A stretch of 64,000 nt of DNA from Chitinophaga deserti (GTDB lineage: Bacteria > Bacteroidota > Bacteroidia > Chitinophagales > Chitinophagaceae). How positions within the stretch are numbered: the first letter of the stretch is position 1; each line of letters starts with the position of its first letter. Made by a program: the position numbers and the translations under genes. This document shows, one piece after another, positions 9,726 to 19,398 of this stretch. The notes below the pieces were generated by a model. It searched no databases. It saw nothing but the letters and a program-made list of their open reading frames with translations, and was not told the DNA's origin. The stretch is from positions 113,259 through 177,258 of the forward strand of contig NZ_QFFK01000011.1 in the NCBI RefSeq assembly GCF_003149455.1, given 5' to 3'.

Positions 9726-9782
9726 AGGTCTGGGTCTGTTTTCCTACCTTGCAGTAAGTACTTTCCCCTAAAGCACTACCGG

Positions 9783-10364
9783 ATGGACCTACACCAAAAA
9801 ATCACCATAGCCAGAAAAGAAAAAGGCCTCACACAGGAGCAGCTGGCAGAGATGACCAATATCAGCGTGCGCACCATTCAGCGGATAGAGGGAGGGGAAA
9901 ACGTTCCGAGGGCTTTCACCCTGAAGGCCATCGCCACCGCACTGGATGTTCCTTTCGAAGAATGGACGGCTATCCCGGCTCCCCCTGCATCGGAAAAGGT
10001 CTATGCCGGGGAAGAAGTACATGCCCTGCAGATGATATGCCTTTCCTGTTTCAGTTACCTCGTAATACCGCTTGTTCATTTTCTCATACCTGCCTGGTTA
10101 CTGAAAAGATCGGGTATTCAGCGTCAGGAAGCGAAGGCTTTTGCCCGGCAGGTTATCAGGCGGCAGATCTACTGGTCTATAGCACTTTCAGGGTTGATGT
10201 TACTGACCATGCTGTTCAATTTTATCAGCCGGTCCATCTTCCCCCAACCGTTTCTCCTCAACTACATGTGGCCCCTGTTTATCATGTTCGGATGGAATGC
10301 CGTACAAATTTTACTTTCTGCCAGACAAATAAAGGCCGTAAATAACCCATTGATTACCAGTTAA
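9783..10364 (+). CDS. XRE-type HTH fused to a membrane domain
   Basis: 193 aa from the ATG at 9783; the open frame extends upstream to 9618 but that part overlaps the GNAT gene and its terminator, so it is not coding. Residues 5-60 are a lambda-repressor-type HTH (KITIARKEKGLTQEQLAEMT, NISVRTIQRIEGGENVPRAF). Residues 75-185 hold three membrane helices (LQMICLSCFSYLVIPLVHFLIP, YWSIALSGLMLLTMLFNFI, YMWPLFIMFGWNAVQILL) resembling DUF4870-like segments. This HTH-plus-membrane design is frequent in Bacteroidota and suggests a membrane-tethered regulator. Signal and target are unknown. Confidence 0.85.
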   Translation: MDLHQKITIARKEKGLTQEQLAEMTNISVRTIQRIEGGENVPRAFTLKAIATALDVPFEEWTAIPAPPASEKVYAGEEVHALQMICLSCFSYLVIPLVHFLIPAWLLKRSGIQRQEAKAFARQVIRRQIYWSIALSGLMLLTMLFNFISRSIFPQPFLLNYMWPLFIMFGWNAVQILLSARQIKAVNNPLITS

Positions 10365-10414
10365 TGTCGCACAAATGTCGGGTAAATGACGTGCTATTGG
10401 TTACCTGCCGTTGA

Positions 10415-10422
10415 TAGCTTTG
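10415..10422 (+). promoter_or_regulatory. -7 box before the aspartyl-protease-like gene
   Basis: TAGCTTTG matches TAnnTTTG and lies 21 bp before the chosen ATG; the -33 element is not well placed. Confidence 0.4.
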
Positions 10423-10443
10423 CAGGCAAACAATACACCCATT

Positions 10444-11391
10444 ATGCAAACTATCAGGCAGGCTATTTTGATCTTAATCCTGGCCATTACTTCCGGCAGC
10501 ATCATATCTGCATTAGCGCAATCCTTTCCCGCCAGTCAGCTTACATTTCCTCCCGGCACCCATGAAATACCCTTTCTCTGGCAGGGGGATACCGTGCATG
10601 CCAAATGGGAACCTCATGCCGCCATGCTCATTCCGGTGAAGCTAAAGGGCTGCCCTAAGCAGTTCTACATGCAGTTCGACCTTGGCGCCCCCACTACCAT
10701 ACTCTACCTTCACAAAATGAACGCCATACGGGAAAAGTACCCGCAGGCAGTACCGGATAGCCCTCATACGAGCTTCTCTTTTACAACAGGGAACACCCCG
10801 GTAAACGCCCACAGCATCTCCCTCATGCAATCTGACAACAGTGGTATAGACTGGACCGCAAAAAACAAAGTAATCATAGGAACCATCGGGACTGACTTAA
10901 TAGACGGACGTATAGCAGTTATAGATTATCCCCGGCAGCGGCTCACACTTGCAACGGAGGTTCCTCAAAAGATAGCACGCAATATCAGAATGGAATCATT
11001 CGTGTACATGGGCAGGAAGGTACTATTACCCACCACCATTCTTGGTCAGCATAAGCTGCTGTTCTTCGATACCGGTTCCAGCATGTACACTTTACTGACA
11101 GACAGGGCCACCTGCGAACAAATGGCCATCCCCGGCACACCGGTAATGCAAAGCAAATCATGGTCATGGAACAAATGGCTGACCACCAACAGCATGGCTA
11201 CCGGCGATAGTATAGCAATAGCTTCATTGAAAATCGCCATCAGAACCGTCACATATATAGAAGACGCAGATCCCGCGCAGGCAGCGCACATGAAGCGCAT
11301 GGGCATAGGAGGGATGACGGGGAATAAACTATTCCTGCCATACAAGCTGGTACTGGATACGAAGAACAAAATGTTTGGAATTATGCGTTGA
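10444..11391 (+). CDS. Exported aspartyl-protease-like (pepsin/retropepsin fold) protein
   Basis: 315 aa from ATG 10444, chosen because it begins a clear signal peptide (QAILILILAITSGSIISALAQS); the open frame runs 11 codons further upstream over a TAGCTTTG promoter-like box (10415-10422). Two aspartate motifs sit about 130 residues apart: D79 in MQFDLGAPTT and D209 in LFFDTGSSMYT. That is the two-lobed arrangement of pepsin-like aspartic proteases, with the first lobe carrying DLG instead of DTG. The first-lobe change means catalysis is uncertain. Likely periplasmic. Monocistronic. Confidence 0.7.
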   Translation: MQTIRQAILILILAITSGSIISALAQSFPASQLTFPPGTHEIPFLWQGDTVHAKWEPHAAMLIPVKLKGCPKQFYMQFDLGAPTTILYLHKMNAIREKYPQAVPDSPHTSFSFTTGNTPVNAHSISLMQSDNSGIDWTAKNKVIIGTIGTDLIDGRIAVIDYPRQRLTLATEVPQKIARNIRMESFVYMGRKVLLPTTILGQHKLLFFDTGSSMYTLLTDRATCEQMAIPGTPVMQSKSWSWNKWLTTNSMATGDSIAIASLKIAIRTVTYIEDADPAQAAHMKRMGIGGMTGNKLFLPYKLVLDTKNKMFGIMR

Positions 11392-11406
11392 GGAAGGGAA
11401 ATGAAA

Positions 11407-11425
11407 AAGCCCGGTAACCGGGCTT
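11407..11425 (+). terminator. Hairpin after the aspartyl-protease-like gene
   Basis: AAGCCCGG and CCGGGCTT arms with loop TAA, 15 bp past the stop; the T tract is weak. Confidence 0.6.
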
Positions 11426-11620
11426 CTCTTGAAACGAAGTTAGGAAAAAAAGCTGGTCTCCGCATCAACCCCGCCCGGAAAACAAGGTGTTTTTTTAGCA
11501 TATGAAATCACTACTTTTATGCCTTCATTATCACACGGCGTACATCTGCCATAACCCTGCTACAGTAAGCTTTACAGCCATATCAACAGCAGATGCCGCA
11601 CACTATTCTTAAACCCGGAA

Positions 11621-14218
11621 ATGAAGGAACACATGCATAAATGGATCATTGGTTTTCAGGACACAGACCGCTCAATGGGTTGGCTCACCGGCGGCAAAGG
11701 CGCCAATCTTGGTGAGCTGTCGCGCATCCCTGGTATTCGGGTACCCAAGGGCTTCAGTGTAACTACCGAAGCATATCAGAAAGTAACGGGTCAAAACAAC
11801 CAGCTGCAGACACTGCTGGAAGCGCTTACCCAATGCAAGGCTACAGACCGGGAAAGCATCCGGACTATCAGTGCCCGCATCCGCTCCCTCATCGAAGGCA
11901 TTCCCATCCCTGCGGACATAGCCGCCGAGATAACTGCTTACATAGAAGAACTGGGCGCAGAAGGGGCTTATGCGGTGCGTTCCAGCGCCACGGCTGAAGA
12001 CCTGCCCAATGCATCCTTTGCCGGGCAGCAGGATTCTTTTCTGAACATTACTGGTGCAGATGCCATCCTGCAGCACATCTCCCTTTGTTGGGCTTCCCTG
12101 TTCACGGAAAGGGCAGTTTTATATCGTATGCAGAACGGCTTTGATCAACACCTGGTACACATTGCCGTAGTGGTGCAGCAAATGGTACATCCGCAGGCGG
12201 CAGGCGTTATGTTCACGGCTGCCCCTGTTTCCTCAAACAGGAAAGTATTATCCATTGACGCCGCACCCGGCCTCGGCGAGGAGCTCGTTTTAGGGATCGT
12301 GACCGCTGAAAACTATGAAGTACTTGCAGATGGAACGGTAAACATACAAAGTAAAGCCAGGTTATCAGTAGAAGGTAACAGGGGATGGTATGCAGCTAAC
12401 CCTTTTAGTAACTCGTCTAACTTTCTGCTTACAAAGGAACAGATAACACAGCTGGCACAAACCGGGCGGCAGATAGAAGCACATTTCGGAGCACCCCAGG
12501 ATATTGAATGGTGCCTTGCAGATGGAGAGTTCTATATCGTTCAGAGCCGCCCCATTACCACCCTGTTTCCTATCCCGGAAGCAAACGACACCGGCAACCA
12601 TGTATACATTTCCGTTGGCCACCAGCAAATGATGACCGATGCCATGAAACCGCTGGGCCTTTCAGTATGGCAACTCAGCACCGGCGCTCATATGCGCGCT
12701 GCCGGAGGCCGGCTCTTTGTAGACGTAACGCCCATCCTCCAAACCGCCGCCGGCCGCAGGAAGCTGATAGATACACTGGGCCAGTCGGACCCTTTGCTGA
12801 AAACCGCACTGACGGAGATCGTCCATCACCGCAGCTTTCTGCAGTTAGAACCTGAAGACGAAGCCAGTCTGAACGCACCCACACCACTCGATTATCTCTC
12901 CCTTTCAGCATCCGATCCCGCCATCGTACCCGTGTTAATCAACCGCACACAAGCATCCATTGCAGCACTGCGGGAAGAGATCAATACAAAATCAGGCACC
13001 GGTGTGTTCGATTATATCGTTGAACACATCACGCAAATGAAGCAGGAAATGCACGATCCGCAGAACATGGGCGCCATCATGTCCGGCATGAATGCCAGTG
13101 CATGGATCAATGAAAAAATGCTGGAATGGCTGGGAGATAAAAATGTGGCCGATACCATTACACTGTCTGCCCCCAACAATATCACCTCCGAAATGGGCCT
13201 TGCACTGATGGATGTGGCGGATGTGATACGGCCATTCCCAGCTGTAGTAGAACTCCTGCAACAGTCCGGCGACGATGATTTCCTCGATATATTACCTCAA
13301 ATAGAAGGAGGAAAGGAAGCCAGTGAGGCTATCGTAGCCTTCCTCGATAAATTCGGTATGCGTTGCGCCGGAGAGATTGATATCACCAGAACACGCTGGA
13401 GCGAAAAGCCCGCCATCCTCATTCCGATGTTACTCAATAATATCAGGAACTTCACCCCAGGCGCCAGTGCCCGCAAATTTGAACAGGGAAGGCAGGATGC
13501 CTTGCAAAAAGAAAAGGAGATACTGGAAAGACTACGGCAATTACCCGGCGGGGAAGAAAAGGCGGCAGAAACAAAACGGATGATCGATCTGGTAAGGGGT
13601 TTCATCGGCTACCGCGAATACCCTAAATACGGCATCATCAACCGCTATTACCTCTACAAACTGGCCTTGCTGAAAGAGGCACGCGCCCTTGTGCAGGCAG
13701 GTGTGTTAAGGGAGCTGGAAGACATGAACTATCTCACTTTCTATGCACTCCGCGAAGCAGTGCGTACGCATGAAGTGGATTATGAAAGCATACAGCGGGA
13801 GAAAGAATTATACAAGACCTATGAAAAGCTCACCCCGCCAAGGGTTATCACATCAGATGGGGAGATTATTACCGGCGCCTATAACCTGGATCACCTCCCG
13901 GATGGTGCCATCCCCGGTCTCGCGGTATCTGCCGGTACTGTTGAAGGCCGCGCACGTGTAATTCTAAATATTGAAGAAGCTGATCTGGAATCGGGAGATA
14001 TCCTGGTTACCACGTTCACCGATCCCAGCTGGACGCCCTCCTTTGTTTCCATCAGCGGACTTGTTACCGAGGTAGGCGGCCTCATGACCCATGGCGCTGT
14101 AATTGCCCGGGAATATGGACTGCCGGCCGTAGTAGGCGTTAACGGGGCTACCAAACTTATTAAAAACGGGCAACGCATCCGGGTAAATGGTACCGACGGA
14201 TACATAGAAATACTATAG
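11621..14218 (+). CDS. rph: Rifampin (rifamycin) phosphotransferase
   Basis: 865 aa. The N-terminal ATP-grasp domain (about 1-315) begins GFQDTDRSMGWLTGGKGANL and contains AYAVRSSATAEDLPNASFAG. A middle helical domain (about 320-750) corresponds to the rifampin-binding region. The C-terminal swivelling phosphohistidine domain carries GGLMTHGAVIAREYGLPAVV with H824. The protein ends directly after this domain, so the C-terminal PEP-binding TIM barrel of PEP synthase and PPDK is absent. That domain order, the length (known enzymes are about 865-870 aa) and the His position (825 in the Listeria enzyme) all fit RPH, which uses ATP to phosphorylate the ansa bridge of rifamycins. Whether it confers resistance here is an inference. 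An alternative is an uncharacterised PEP-synthase-like ATP-dependent kinase. Monocistronic. Confidence 0.88.
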   Translation: MKEHMHKWIIGFQDTDRSMGWLTGGKGANLGELSRIPGIRVPKGFSVTTEAYQKVTGQNNQLQTLLEALTQCKATDRESIRTISARIRSLIEGIPIPADIAAEITAYIEELGAEGAYAVRSSATAEDLPNASFAGQQDSFLNITGADAILQHISLCWASLFTERAVLYRMQNGFDQHLVHIAVVVQQMVHPQAAGVMFTAAPVSSNRKVLSIDAAPGLGEELVLGIVTAENYEVLADGTVNIQSKARLSVEGNRGWYAANPFSNSSNFLLTKEQITQLAQTGRQIEAHFGAPQDIEWCLADGEFYIVQSRPITTLFPIPEANDTGNHVYISVGHQQMMTDAMKPLGLSVWQLSTGAHMRAAGGRLFVDVTPILQTAAGRRKLIDTLGQSDPLLKTALTEIVHHRSFLQLEPEDEASLNAPTPLDYLSLSASDPAIVPVLINRTQASIAALREEINTKSGTGVFDYIVEHITQMKQEMHDPQNMGAIMSGMNASAWINEKMLEWLGDKNVADTITLSAPNNITSEMGLALMDVADVIRPFPAVVELLQQSGDDDFLDILPQIEGGKEASEAIVAFLDKFGMRCAGEIDITRTRWSEKPAILIPMLLNNIRNFTPGASARKFEQGRQDALQKEKEILERLRQLPGGEEKAAETKRMIDLVRGFIGYREYPKYGIINRYYLYKLALLKEARALVQAGVLRELEDMNYLTFYALREAVRTHEVDYESIQREKELYKTYEKLTPPRVITSDGEIITGAYNLDHLPDGAIPGLAVSAGTVEGRARVILNIEEADLESGDILVTTFTDPSWTPSFVSISGLVTEVGGLMTHGAVIAREYGLPAVVGVNGATKLIKNGQRIRVNGTDGYIEIL

Positions 14219-14244
14219 CCGGAGAAACACTTCCCCGGCTATAG
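14213..14244. terminator. Hairpin overlapping the rph stop codon
   Basis: CTATAGCCGG (14213-14222) pairs with 14235-14244 in a perfect 10-bp stem that includes the TAG stop. It lies between convergent genes, so it may end transcription from both sides; there is no T tract. Confidence 0.5.
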
Positions 14245-14263
14245 ATATATCACTAAAAAGATG

Positions 14264-15202
14264 TTAGAAAGAAGGAGGAGGCGCATTCAGATCGCCATCG
14301 AGGAAATCGGTCACCATTGGCACCCAGAGATTCGCCTTGTGCATCATACCAATATGAGTGGTACCTGGCAGGATGGCCAGCCGTGAATGAGGCATGCCGT
14401 GCATGTCACCCATCTTGCCGCCGCCTTTGGCACGGAACAGCTCCAGCGCATGTTCGTAACGCACCCCATCAGCGTCACCAATAGCCATGAAAACCGGCAT
14501 CTTTAAACTTTTCACTTCCTTCGACCAGTCATATGGCTTCAGGTCTATACTCAATACCTTTTTCAAATACGCAGGGAACTGGGTAGAATCATTACCCTGA
14601 TCAAGGAATTGCTGTTCTATGGGCGAACCTTTGAACATTTCTGCGTTCATGGTGGAATACATGGCTTCCACTTCAGGCCACCAGCCATCGTGCGTGTAGG
14701 TACCTGAGAGCACTACCAGCCGGCGTACCTGTTCAGGATGACGCACCGCCATTTGGAAGGCCACACCACCGCCCATGCTGTATCCAAGGATATCTGCACT
14801 GTCGATCTTCAGATGCTTCAGCAGGCCGGATACATCATCAGCCATGTATTCATAGCTGAACTCACGTGCAATATCCTTTGTACGGCCGTGTGCCTGCATT
14901 TCTGCCACTATCACTTTACGGTCTTTCGCCAGCAGGGGTATAATCTGCGCCCAGTTCAGCGGTATGTTCATAAAAGAACCATGCAGAAGAACAATGGGTT
15001 TTCCTTCGCCATATACTTCATAGTAGAGGTTGAGACCGTTAACGGCGGCAAAGCCGGTGTCTTTCGGTTGCAGGGTTTGTGCTGCTGTTGAGTCTTTGGG
15101 CATGGCGGTAGTGCTTTGCTCTTCTTTAGGGCCAGACTGGCAGGAGCTCATCACCGCCAGCACTACGGCCACTGCAAAGCCGGATAACGAATACTTGTTC
15201 AT
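14264..15202 (-). CDS. Alpha/beta-hydrolase lipoprotein
   Basis: 312 aa from ATG 15202, which starts a lipoprotein signal (MNKYSLSGFAVAVVLAVMSS then C21); the longer frame to 15271 puts an unrelated tail before it. After a linker, residues 50-300 are a classical alpha/beta hydrolase: oxyanion loop VLLHGSFMN, nucleophile elbow GYSMGGG, acid in AIGDADGVRYEH, and the catalytic His in LPGTTHIGM. Probably an esterase-like enzyme anchored in an envelope membrane. Divergently placed from an HxlR regulator with a short repeat-rich spacer, suggesting that the regulator controls it. The substrate is unknown. Confidence 0.88.
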   Translation of the reverse strand: MNKYSLSGFAVAVVLAVMSSCQSGPKEEQSTTAMPKDSTAAQTLQPKDTGFAAVNGLNLYYEVYGEGKPIVLLHGSFMNIPLNWAQIIPLLAKDRKVIVAEMQAHGRTKDIAREFSYEYMADDVSGLLKHLKIDSADILGYSMGGGVAFQMAVRHPEQVRRLVVLSGTYTHDGWWPEVEAMYSTMNAEMFKGSPIEQQFLDQGNDSTQFPAYLKKVLSIDLKPYDWSKEVKSLKMPVFMAIGDADGVRYEHALELFRAKGGGKMGDMHGMPHSRLAILPGTTHIGMMHKANLWVPMVTDFLDGDLNAPPPSF

Positions 15203-15405
15203 ATCGTGAGGGTTTATTATGTCACAAATCTCGGCAACAATATCCGGCTTCCTGCAGTGCAATTGCGACAATGTTAGGGGTTAAAAACGACACCTTTTGC
15301 CGAACTTTCTGGTAGCCCGGGTGACTAAAATCCTACATTAATTTTTAAGTTGAATAAGTACATTTGAAGCATTAAGAAACCAACAAATGAATTCTCATTT
15401 CATCA

Positions 15406-15451
15406 GTTACCATTTTGTAACCGGCAAAAACTGGTAATCAAAAAGTAACCA
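15406..15451. promoter_or_regulatory. Repeated GTTAC/GTAAC half-sites upstream of HxlR gene
   Basis: GTTAC (15406) and GTAAC (15417) form one inverted repeat with a 6-nt centre; TGGTAA (15432) and GTAACCA (15445) form a second, reaching the start codon. These are plausible HxlR-dimer operator sites in the 250-bp divergent intergenic region. Confidence 0.4.
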
Positions 15452-15452
15452 A

Positions 15453-15791
15453 ATGGCACACTTCAATGACGATATTATAGGCCCTGTAGCGGCCACGCTG
15501 GAATATATCGGCGGCAGATGGAAAACTGTGATCCTCTATTACCTTACCACCGGTAAAAGGCGCTTCGGTGAAATAGCCGCCCGCATTCCCGCCATTTCAA
15601 GAAAAGTACTTACACAACAACTGAAGGAACTGGAAGTGGACGGGCTCATTTTCCGGGAAGAGTTCAAAGAGAAACCACCCCGGGTGGAATATTCACTGAC
15701 GCCGTTTGGTGAAAGTCTTTCCGGTGTATTCCGTGAAATGTCTCTTTGGGGGAAAGAACATGTATCAGGAAAACGGCAGGTAGCATCCTGA
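15453..15791 (+). CDS. HxlR-family winged-HTH regulator
   Basis: 112 aa, full length for the family. The signature is clear: PVAATLEYIGGRWKTVILYY, then RRFGEIAARIPAISRKVLTQ, then the wing region PPRVEYSLTPFGESL. HxlR proteins are usually repressors of an adjacent, often divergent, enzyme gene and respond to electrophiles or small aromatics; some members sense through a conserved N-terminal cysteine, which is not present here. The divergent alpha/beta-hydrolase lipoprotein is the natural target. A very strong hairpin terminator follows. Confidence 0.93.
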   Translation: MAHFNDDIIGPVAATLEYIGGRWKTVILYYLTTGKRRFGEIAARIPAISRKVLTQQLKELEVDGLIFREEFKEKPPRVEYSLTPFGESLSGVFREMSLWGKEHVSGKRQVAS

Positions 15792-15810
15792 TCAGAAAAT
15801 ATCCATATTG

Positions 15811-15846
15811 CAAAAGGCCGTCTCAAATGCATGAGACGGCCTTTTG
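15811..15846 (+). terminator. Strong bidirectional terminator
   Basis: A 15-bp perfect stem (15811-15825 with 15832-15846) closed by a 6-nt loop, A-rich on the left and T-rich on the right, between the convergent HxlR and PL6 genes. Confidence 0.9.
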
Positions 15847-15889
15847 TTTGGTGTACCTGCAAGTACGTTAGTATCGTACCTATAATTCC

Positions 15890-18800
15890 TTACAGTTTCA
15901 TAATCATCCGAACGGTCTTATTCAATCCATCCGATACGTGGATGAAGTAGAGATCGTGCCGCAGATGGGAAAGGTTGAGGCTTACGGTAGATGTACCCGC
16001 ACCTGCCGGAACGAATGCATATGCGACCCGGTTGCCCATCCTGTCTATCACATGGAAGGTATACGGCCTGTCGAGCTTCTTATTCAGCCGCACGGTTATG
16101 GGGCCACGGGTAGGGTTGGGGTAGATGGTAATATCTATAGGATCGCGCACCAGTTCTACACCCAGCACCAGGATCACCTGTTCCGCAGTAGCCGTGTCGT
16201 AGTTTTCATTCCCTGCCTGTATTGCACGGATGGTAACCAATCCTTCATCCAGCAGCTTCACTGTATTACCGGTAATGGTTGCTACACCGGATACTACTTC
16301 ATAAGTAACAGGCAAACCCGTGGAAGCAGTGGCCTCCAGCGTTACCGTTTTCAGGCGGCGTTGCGGTTCTATTACCGGGAAAGTGATGGTTTGTGACGCC
16401 TTCCGCACCGTGAAGGTTTGCTCCACGGAATCCGCTTCATAGAAATCATTTCCGGGCTGTATGGCACGTACAGTAACCTCTCCGGCTCCCAGGATCGTTA
16501 CAACGGAATCCTGCAAAGCAACCGGTCCGGAAACAAGGTGGTAAGAAACAGGCAAACCAACGGAGGAAGCTGCCTGTAAAACAAATGCCGTATCACCGAA
16601 CGTTTTATCGCCAACCGGAGTAAAATTCAGCTCCTGCAGGCCTTTCAGCACTTCAAATGTTTGAACGGTATCCGCTGTGAAGTAATTATCGTTTCCGGCA
16701 GCCGTAGCCTTTACGGTAACCATACCAGGCGCCTGCAGCTGCAAGCCATTACCCGTTACTATTGCGGGACCATCCGTTACACTGAATGTTACCGGCAAAC
16801 CCGTTGAAGATATTGCATTGAGCACTACATCTCCCGCTCCATAACGTTGTGCAGGGATACTGTCGAATGAGATGGATTGCTGCTTCTTCTCTATCAGCTC
16901 CCATTCGGCCAGCTGTGTATTAGCTTCACCGTTGTTGGCTGTAATATCCAGCCTGAAATAAGTATATGCCTTCATCTGTACATCGAGCGGGTAAGATTGA
17001 TTGAGACCCCTGGTTGCAAAGGTTTCCCCGCTGCGTACATCGAGCGTATCCCAGGTGGTGCCATCATTAGATCCCAGCAGCCGCCAGTCTTTCGGGTCAC
17101 GAGCCGGCCGGTCGTTTCCTGAAGTGAGTGTATACCGCACGAGTATTGCGGGAGTAGCAGAAGCATATTGTATCCAGAGTGCCGTTCTTCCGCTGCGGTA
17201 ATACTTTGTAGCGGGGTTGTTATCGATGAGGGCGGGCAGGTCTTCCGTAGGTTTGGTTGGATTGGGATACTGGCCGGTAATCACCCCGCCATTATCTGTA
17301 ACATCGAACTGGCCATACCTAACGCTGGTACGCACTTCTGTTGAAAAAGCCGTATCGCCATTGGTATTAACCGACCGTGCCTGAAGCACCAGGTTACCAG
17401 CAGGAGGGCTCATCCAGCGGTAACTATAGGGCGCTGCACTATCTACAGCCACCAATGTACCATTACTGTAAAAGGCCACTGCACGCACTGCAGAAATGGA
17501 ATCAACTGCCATGGCGGAAAGGTCTACATAAACCGGACTAACATGCGTGGAGCCTTGTAGCGGTGCTGTAAGTGCCACGGATGCCCCGGCGGGGTTGGCG
17601 CGTACCTGTACTGAAACCGTATCACTGATACGCCCGCTGGCATCTACCGCATAGGCGGAAAGGATGTGACTGCCATAGGAAGCCTGCCATTCAATGCTAT
17701 ACGGCCGGCTGCTGTCTGCCGCAATCTCCACACCATCCACCATGTACCGTACGAAAGTAACGGTATCTGTGAGTGAAATAGCCGCCACTGTGAACTGTAC
17801 AGGCATTCCCGCCTGCAGGATGGAACCGGGCAGGGGAGACTGTATCCCCACTACGGGGTTGCTGCCACCGGCATGGGTGCCAACATGGGTGCTGTCTATC
17901 AGCAAAGCCTTAACCGGTGCAGCAGACAGTTGGTCCGCCCCCGCATCAAAAGGCATGCTGCGTGGCTGGCCATCCATATCCACTGCTATGCCCGGCATTT
18001 CTTCCGTTGCCATGCCAATAGCAGGACTGCCCGGCTGCAGGTGGAAAGTACCCGTTATATCACGCGCCAGCAGCGGGTCAGCAACGATGTAGGAGGTATC
18101 AGGCATGTCGCCCGCATTGTTCGTGAGGTTATGGATGATATTGCCTTTCCATACCGGGTTGAGGCAGGGCCCCTGAATCTGTACTGCCTGCGCTGTACTG
18201 TTGGTAATGATATTATACGCCCCGGTGATGTAGGTAGAACCCAATCCGTTTGTACGGGGAGCCTGGCGAATGTTGGTGGCATTGTTCACGAGGGTATTGA
18301 AAGCGATCAGCACACGATCCGGACGATCGTGCGAAGTGAGCGCCCCGCCTTCAGATACTTCTGCTGAACCGTTACCGATGTTGAGCGCAATGCTGCAGTT
18401 CTCGAAGTGATTGCTGTGAATGGTATGGTCATCACCGAAAATGCGGAGTCCGGGTGTGTTGAGGAAATAGTTGCCATACACTTTCGCAAAGTTGCCATGA
18501 CGTAGTGTAAACTGTGCCGGACTGTTCAGAAAAGTATTGTACCGGATGGTGATGCCCGATACTTTCACTGACAGGGATTCGTTCTCCCCGTCGCATTTCT
18601 CGAACAGGTTGTATTCGATGATGCTGTTGGTGGTAGACAGGCTTAGGCCGCTCAGGCCAAACTGCACCGTTTCCGATCCATTGCCGCCACCGGGCCGCTG
18701 GTTATAAAACCAGTTATGATGCACCCAGATGCGGCGTGCAGCCTGGCTGCCCGATGTGCCCGGTCCACCCGAAACATGGATGGAAAGGAACTGACCCAGC

Positions 18801-19288
18801 GCCGCTTTATCGCGGAAGGTGTTGTAAGCCAGCTCATGATCATCGCCCTGTACATTAAGGTTATCACCTTCACCGGGCGTCTTGTACACGTTGCGGATGA
18901 GCTTACAGAAGGAAGTACCTCTGCCAATGGTGGCTTTTCCTGCACTGTGCGTAAACAGGAAGCCCGAGATTACAATGTGTGCGGCAGGGGATGCAATGGC
19001 AAAGCCTCCGGTGCCGGTGATCTCCGCACCGCCCACAGTTTCTGCAGTGATGGTGATGGGCTTTGCGGCAGTGCCCTGCCGGTTGATGGTAATGTTGGAA
19101 GTAGCCGTGTACACACCGTTGGCCAAAACAATCACATCGCCGGGAGAGGCGTTGTTGATAGCTGACTGCAAAGCAGGAAGCGTGTTCACGGGAATGATGG
19201 CTGCCATCGCTGAAGCAGCCCATAGCAGCAATGCTGCAAGGGGTAAAGTTTTCATCATGTGGAATCGAGGTTTAATAAAAGCTTTCAT
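15890..19288 (-). CDS. Secreted PL6 polysaccharide lyase with discoidin and Ig-like repeats and T9SS signal
   Basis: 1132 aa. A signal peptide lies in residues 1-30 (a start at residue 11 or 12 is also possible). Residues 31-450 are a right-handed beta-helix of polysaccharide lyase family 6 (alginate lyase / chondroitinase B type). Catalytic K242 (SLSVKVSG) and R263 (FTLRHGN) have the 21-residue spacing of chondroitinase B, and Ca ligands E235 and E237 are at the matching -7 and -5 positions. Two Ig-like segments follow (about 475-650). Then comes an F5/8-type (discoidin) carbohydrate-binding domain (about 655-800), three 80-residue repeats of the SxGLPVTYxVxSGxAxxxG type, and a C-terminal T9SS sorting domain (IYPNPTRGPITVRL). 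It is therefore exported by T9SS to the surface or medium. The substrate (alginate or a glycosaminoglycan) cannot be fixed from sequence. No SusC/SusD pair is adjacent. Confidence 0.92.
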   Translation of the reverse strand: MKAFIKPRFHMMKTLPLAALLLWAASAMAAIIPVNTLPALQSAINNASPGDVIVLANGVYTATSNITINRQGTAAKPITITAETVGGAEITGTGGFAIASPAAHIVISGFLFTHSAGKATIGRGTSFCKLIRNVYKTPGEGDNLNVQGDDHELAYNTFRDKAALGQFLSIHVSGGPGTSGSQAARRIWVHHNWFYNQRPGGGNGSETVQFGLSGLSLSTTNSIIEYNLFEKCDGENESLSVKVSGITIRYNTFLNSPAQFTLRHGNFAKVYGNYFLNTPGLRIFGDDHTIHSNHFENCSIALNIGNGSAEVSEGGALTSHDRPDRVLIAFNTLVNNATNIRQAPRTNGLGSTYITGAYNIITNSTAQAVQIQGPCLNPVWKGNIIHNLTNNAGDMPDTSYIVADPLLARDITGTFHLQPGSPAIGMATEEMPGIAVDMDGQPRSMPFDAGADQLSAAPVKALLIDSTHVGTHAGGSNPVVGIQSPLPGSILQAGMPVQFTVAAISLTDTVTFVRYMVDGVEIAADSSRPYSIEWQASYGSHILSAYAVDASGRISDTVSVQVRANPAGASVALTAPLQGSTHVSPVYVDLSAMAVDSISAVRAVAFYSNGTLVAVDSAAPYSYRWMSPPAGNLVLQARSVNTNGDTAFSTEVRTSVRYGQFDVTDNGGVITGQYPNPTKPTEDLPALIDNNPATKYYRSGRTALWIQYASATPAILVRYTLTSGNDRPARDPKDWRLLGSNDGTTWDTLDVRSGETFATRGLNQSYPLDVQMKAYTYFRLDITANNGEANTQLAEWELIEKKQQSISFDSIPAQRYGAGDVVLNAISSTGLPVTFSVTDGPAIVTGNGLQLQAPGMVTVKATAAGNDNYFTADTVQTFEVLKGLQELNFTPVGDKTFGDTAFVLQAASSVGLPVSYHLVSGPVALQDSVVTILGAGEVTVRAIQPGNDFYEADSVEQTFTVRKASQTITFPVIEPQRRLKTVTLEATASTGLPVTYEVVSGVATITGNTVKLLDEGLVTIRAIQAGNENYDTATAEQVILVLGVELVRDPIDITIYPNPTRGPITVRLNKKLDRPYTFHVIDRMGNRVAYAFVPAGAGTSTVSLNLSHLRHDLYFIHVSDGLNKTVRMIMKL

Positions 19289-19398
19289 AGCACCGGAGGG
19301 CGCCGGCTGCAGAACGTGGAATAGACATATGTAATTTCCGGAATTGGGGAATGCCGGAATGATAGGATTTTCGCTTTAACCGTTAGGATATTGTTATG

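Noticed and set aside
14264..15202. Hydrolase lipoprotein plus HxlR as an efflux or resistance island
   Set aside because: No transporter or modifying enzyme is linked; an ordinary regulator-enzyme pair explains it.
16160..16830. Three 80-residue repeats in the PL6 protein as a possible DNA repeat or CRISPR
   Set aside because: They are coding repeats of Ig-like modules, diverged at DNA level, without spacers or conserved repeats of 25-40 nt.
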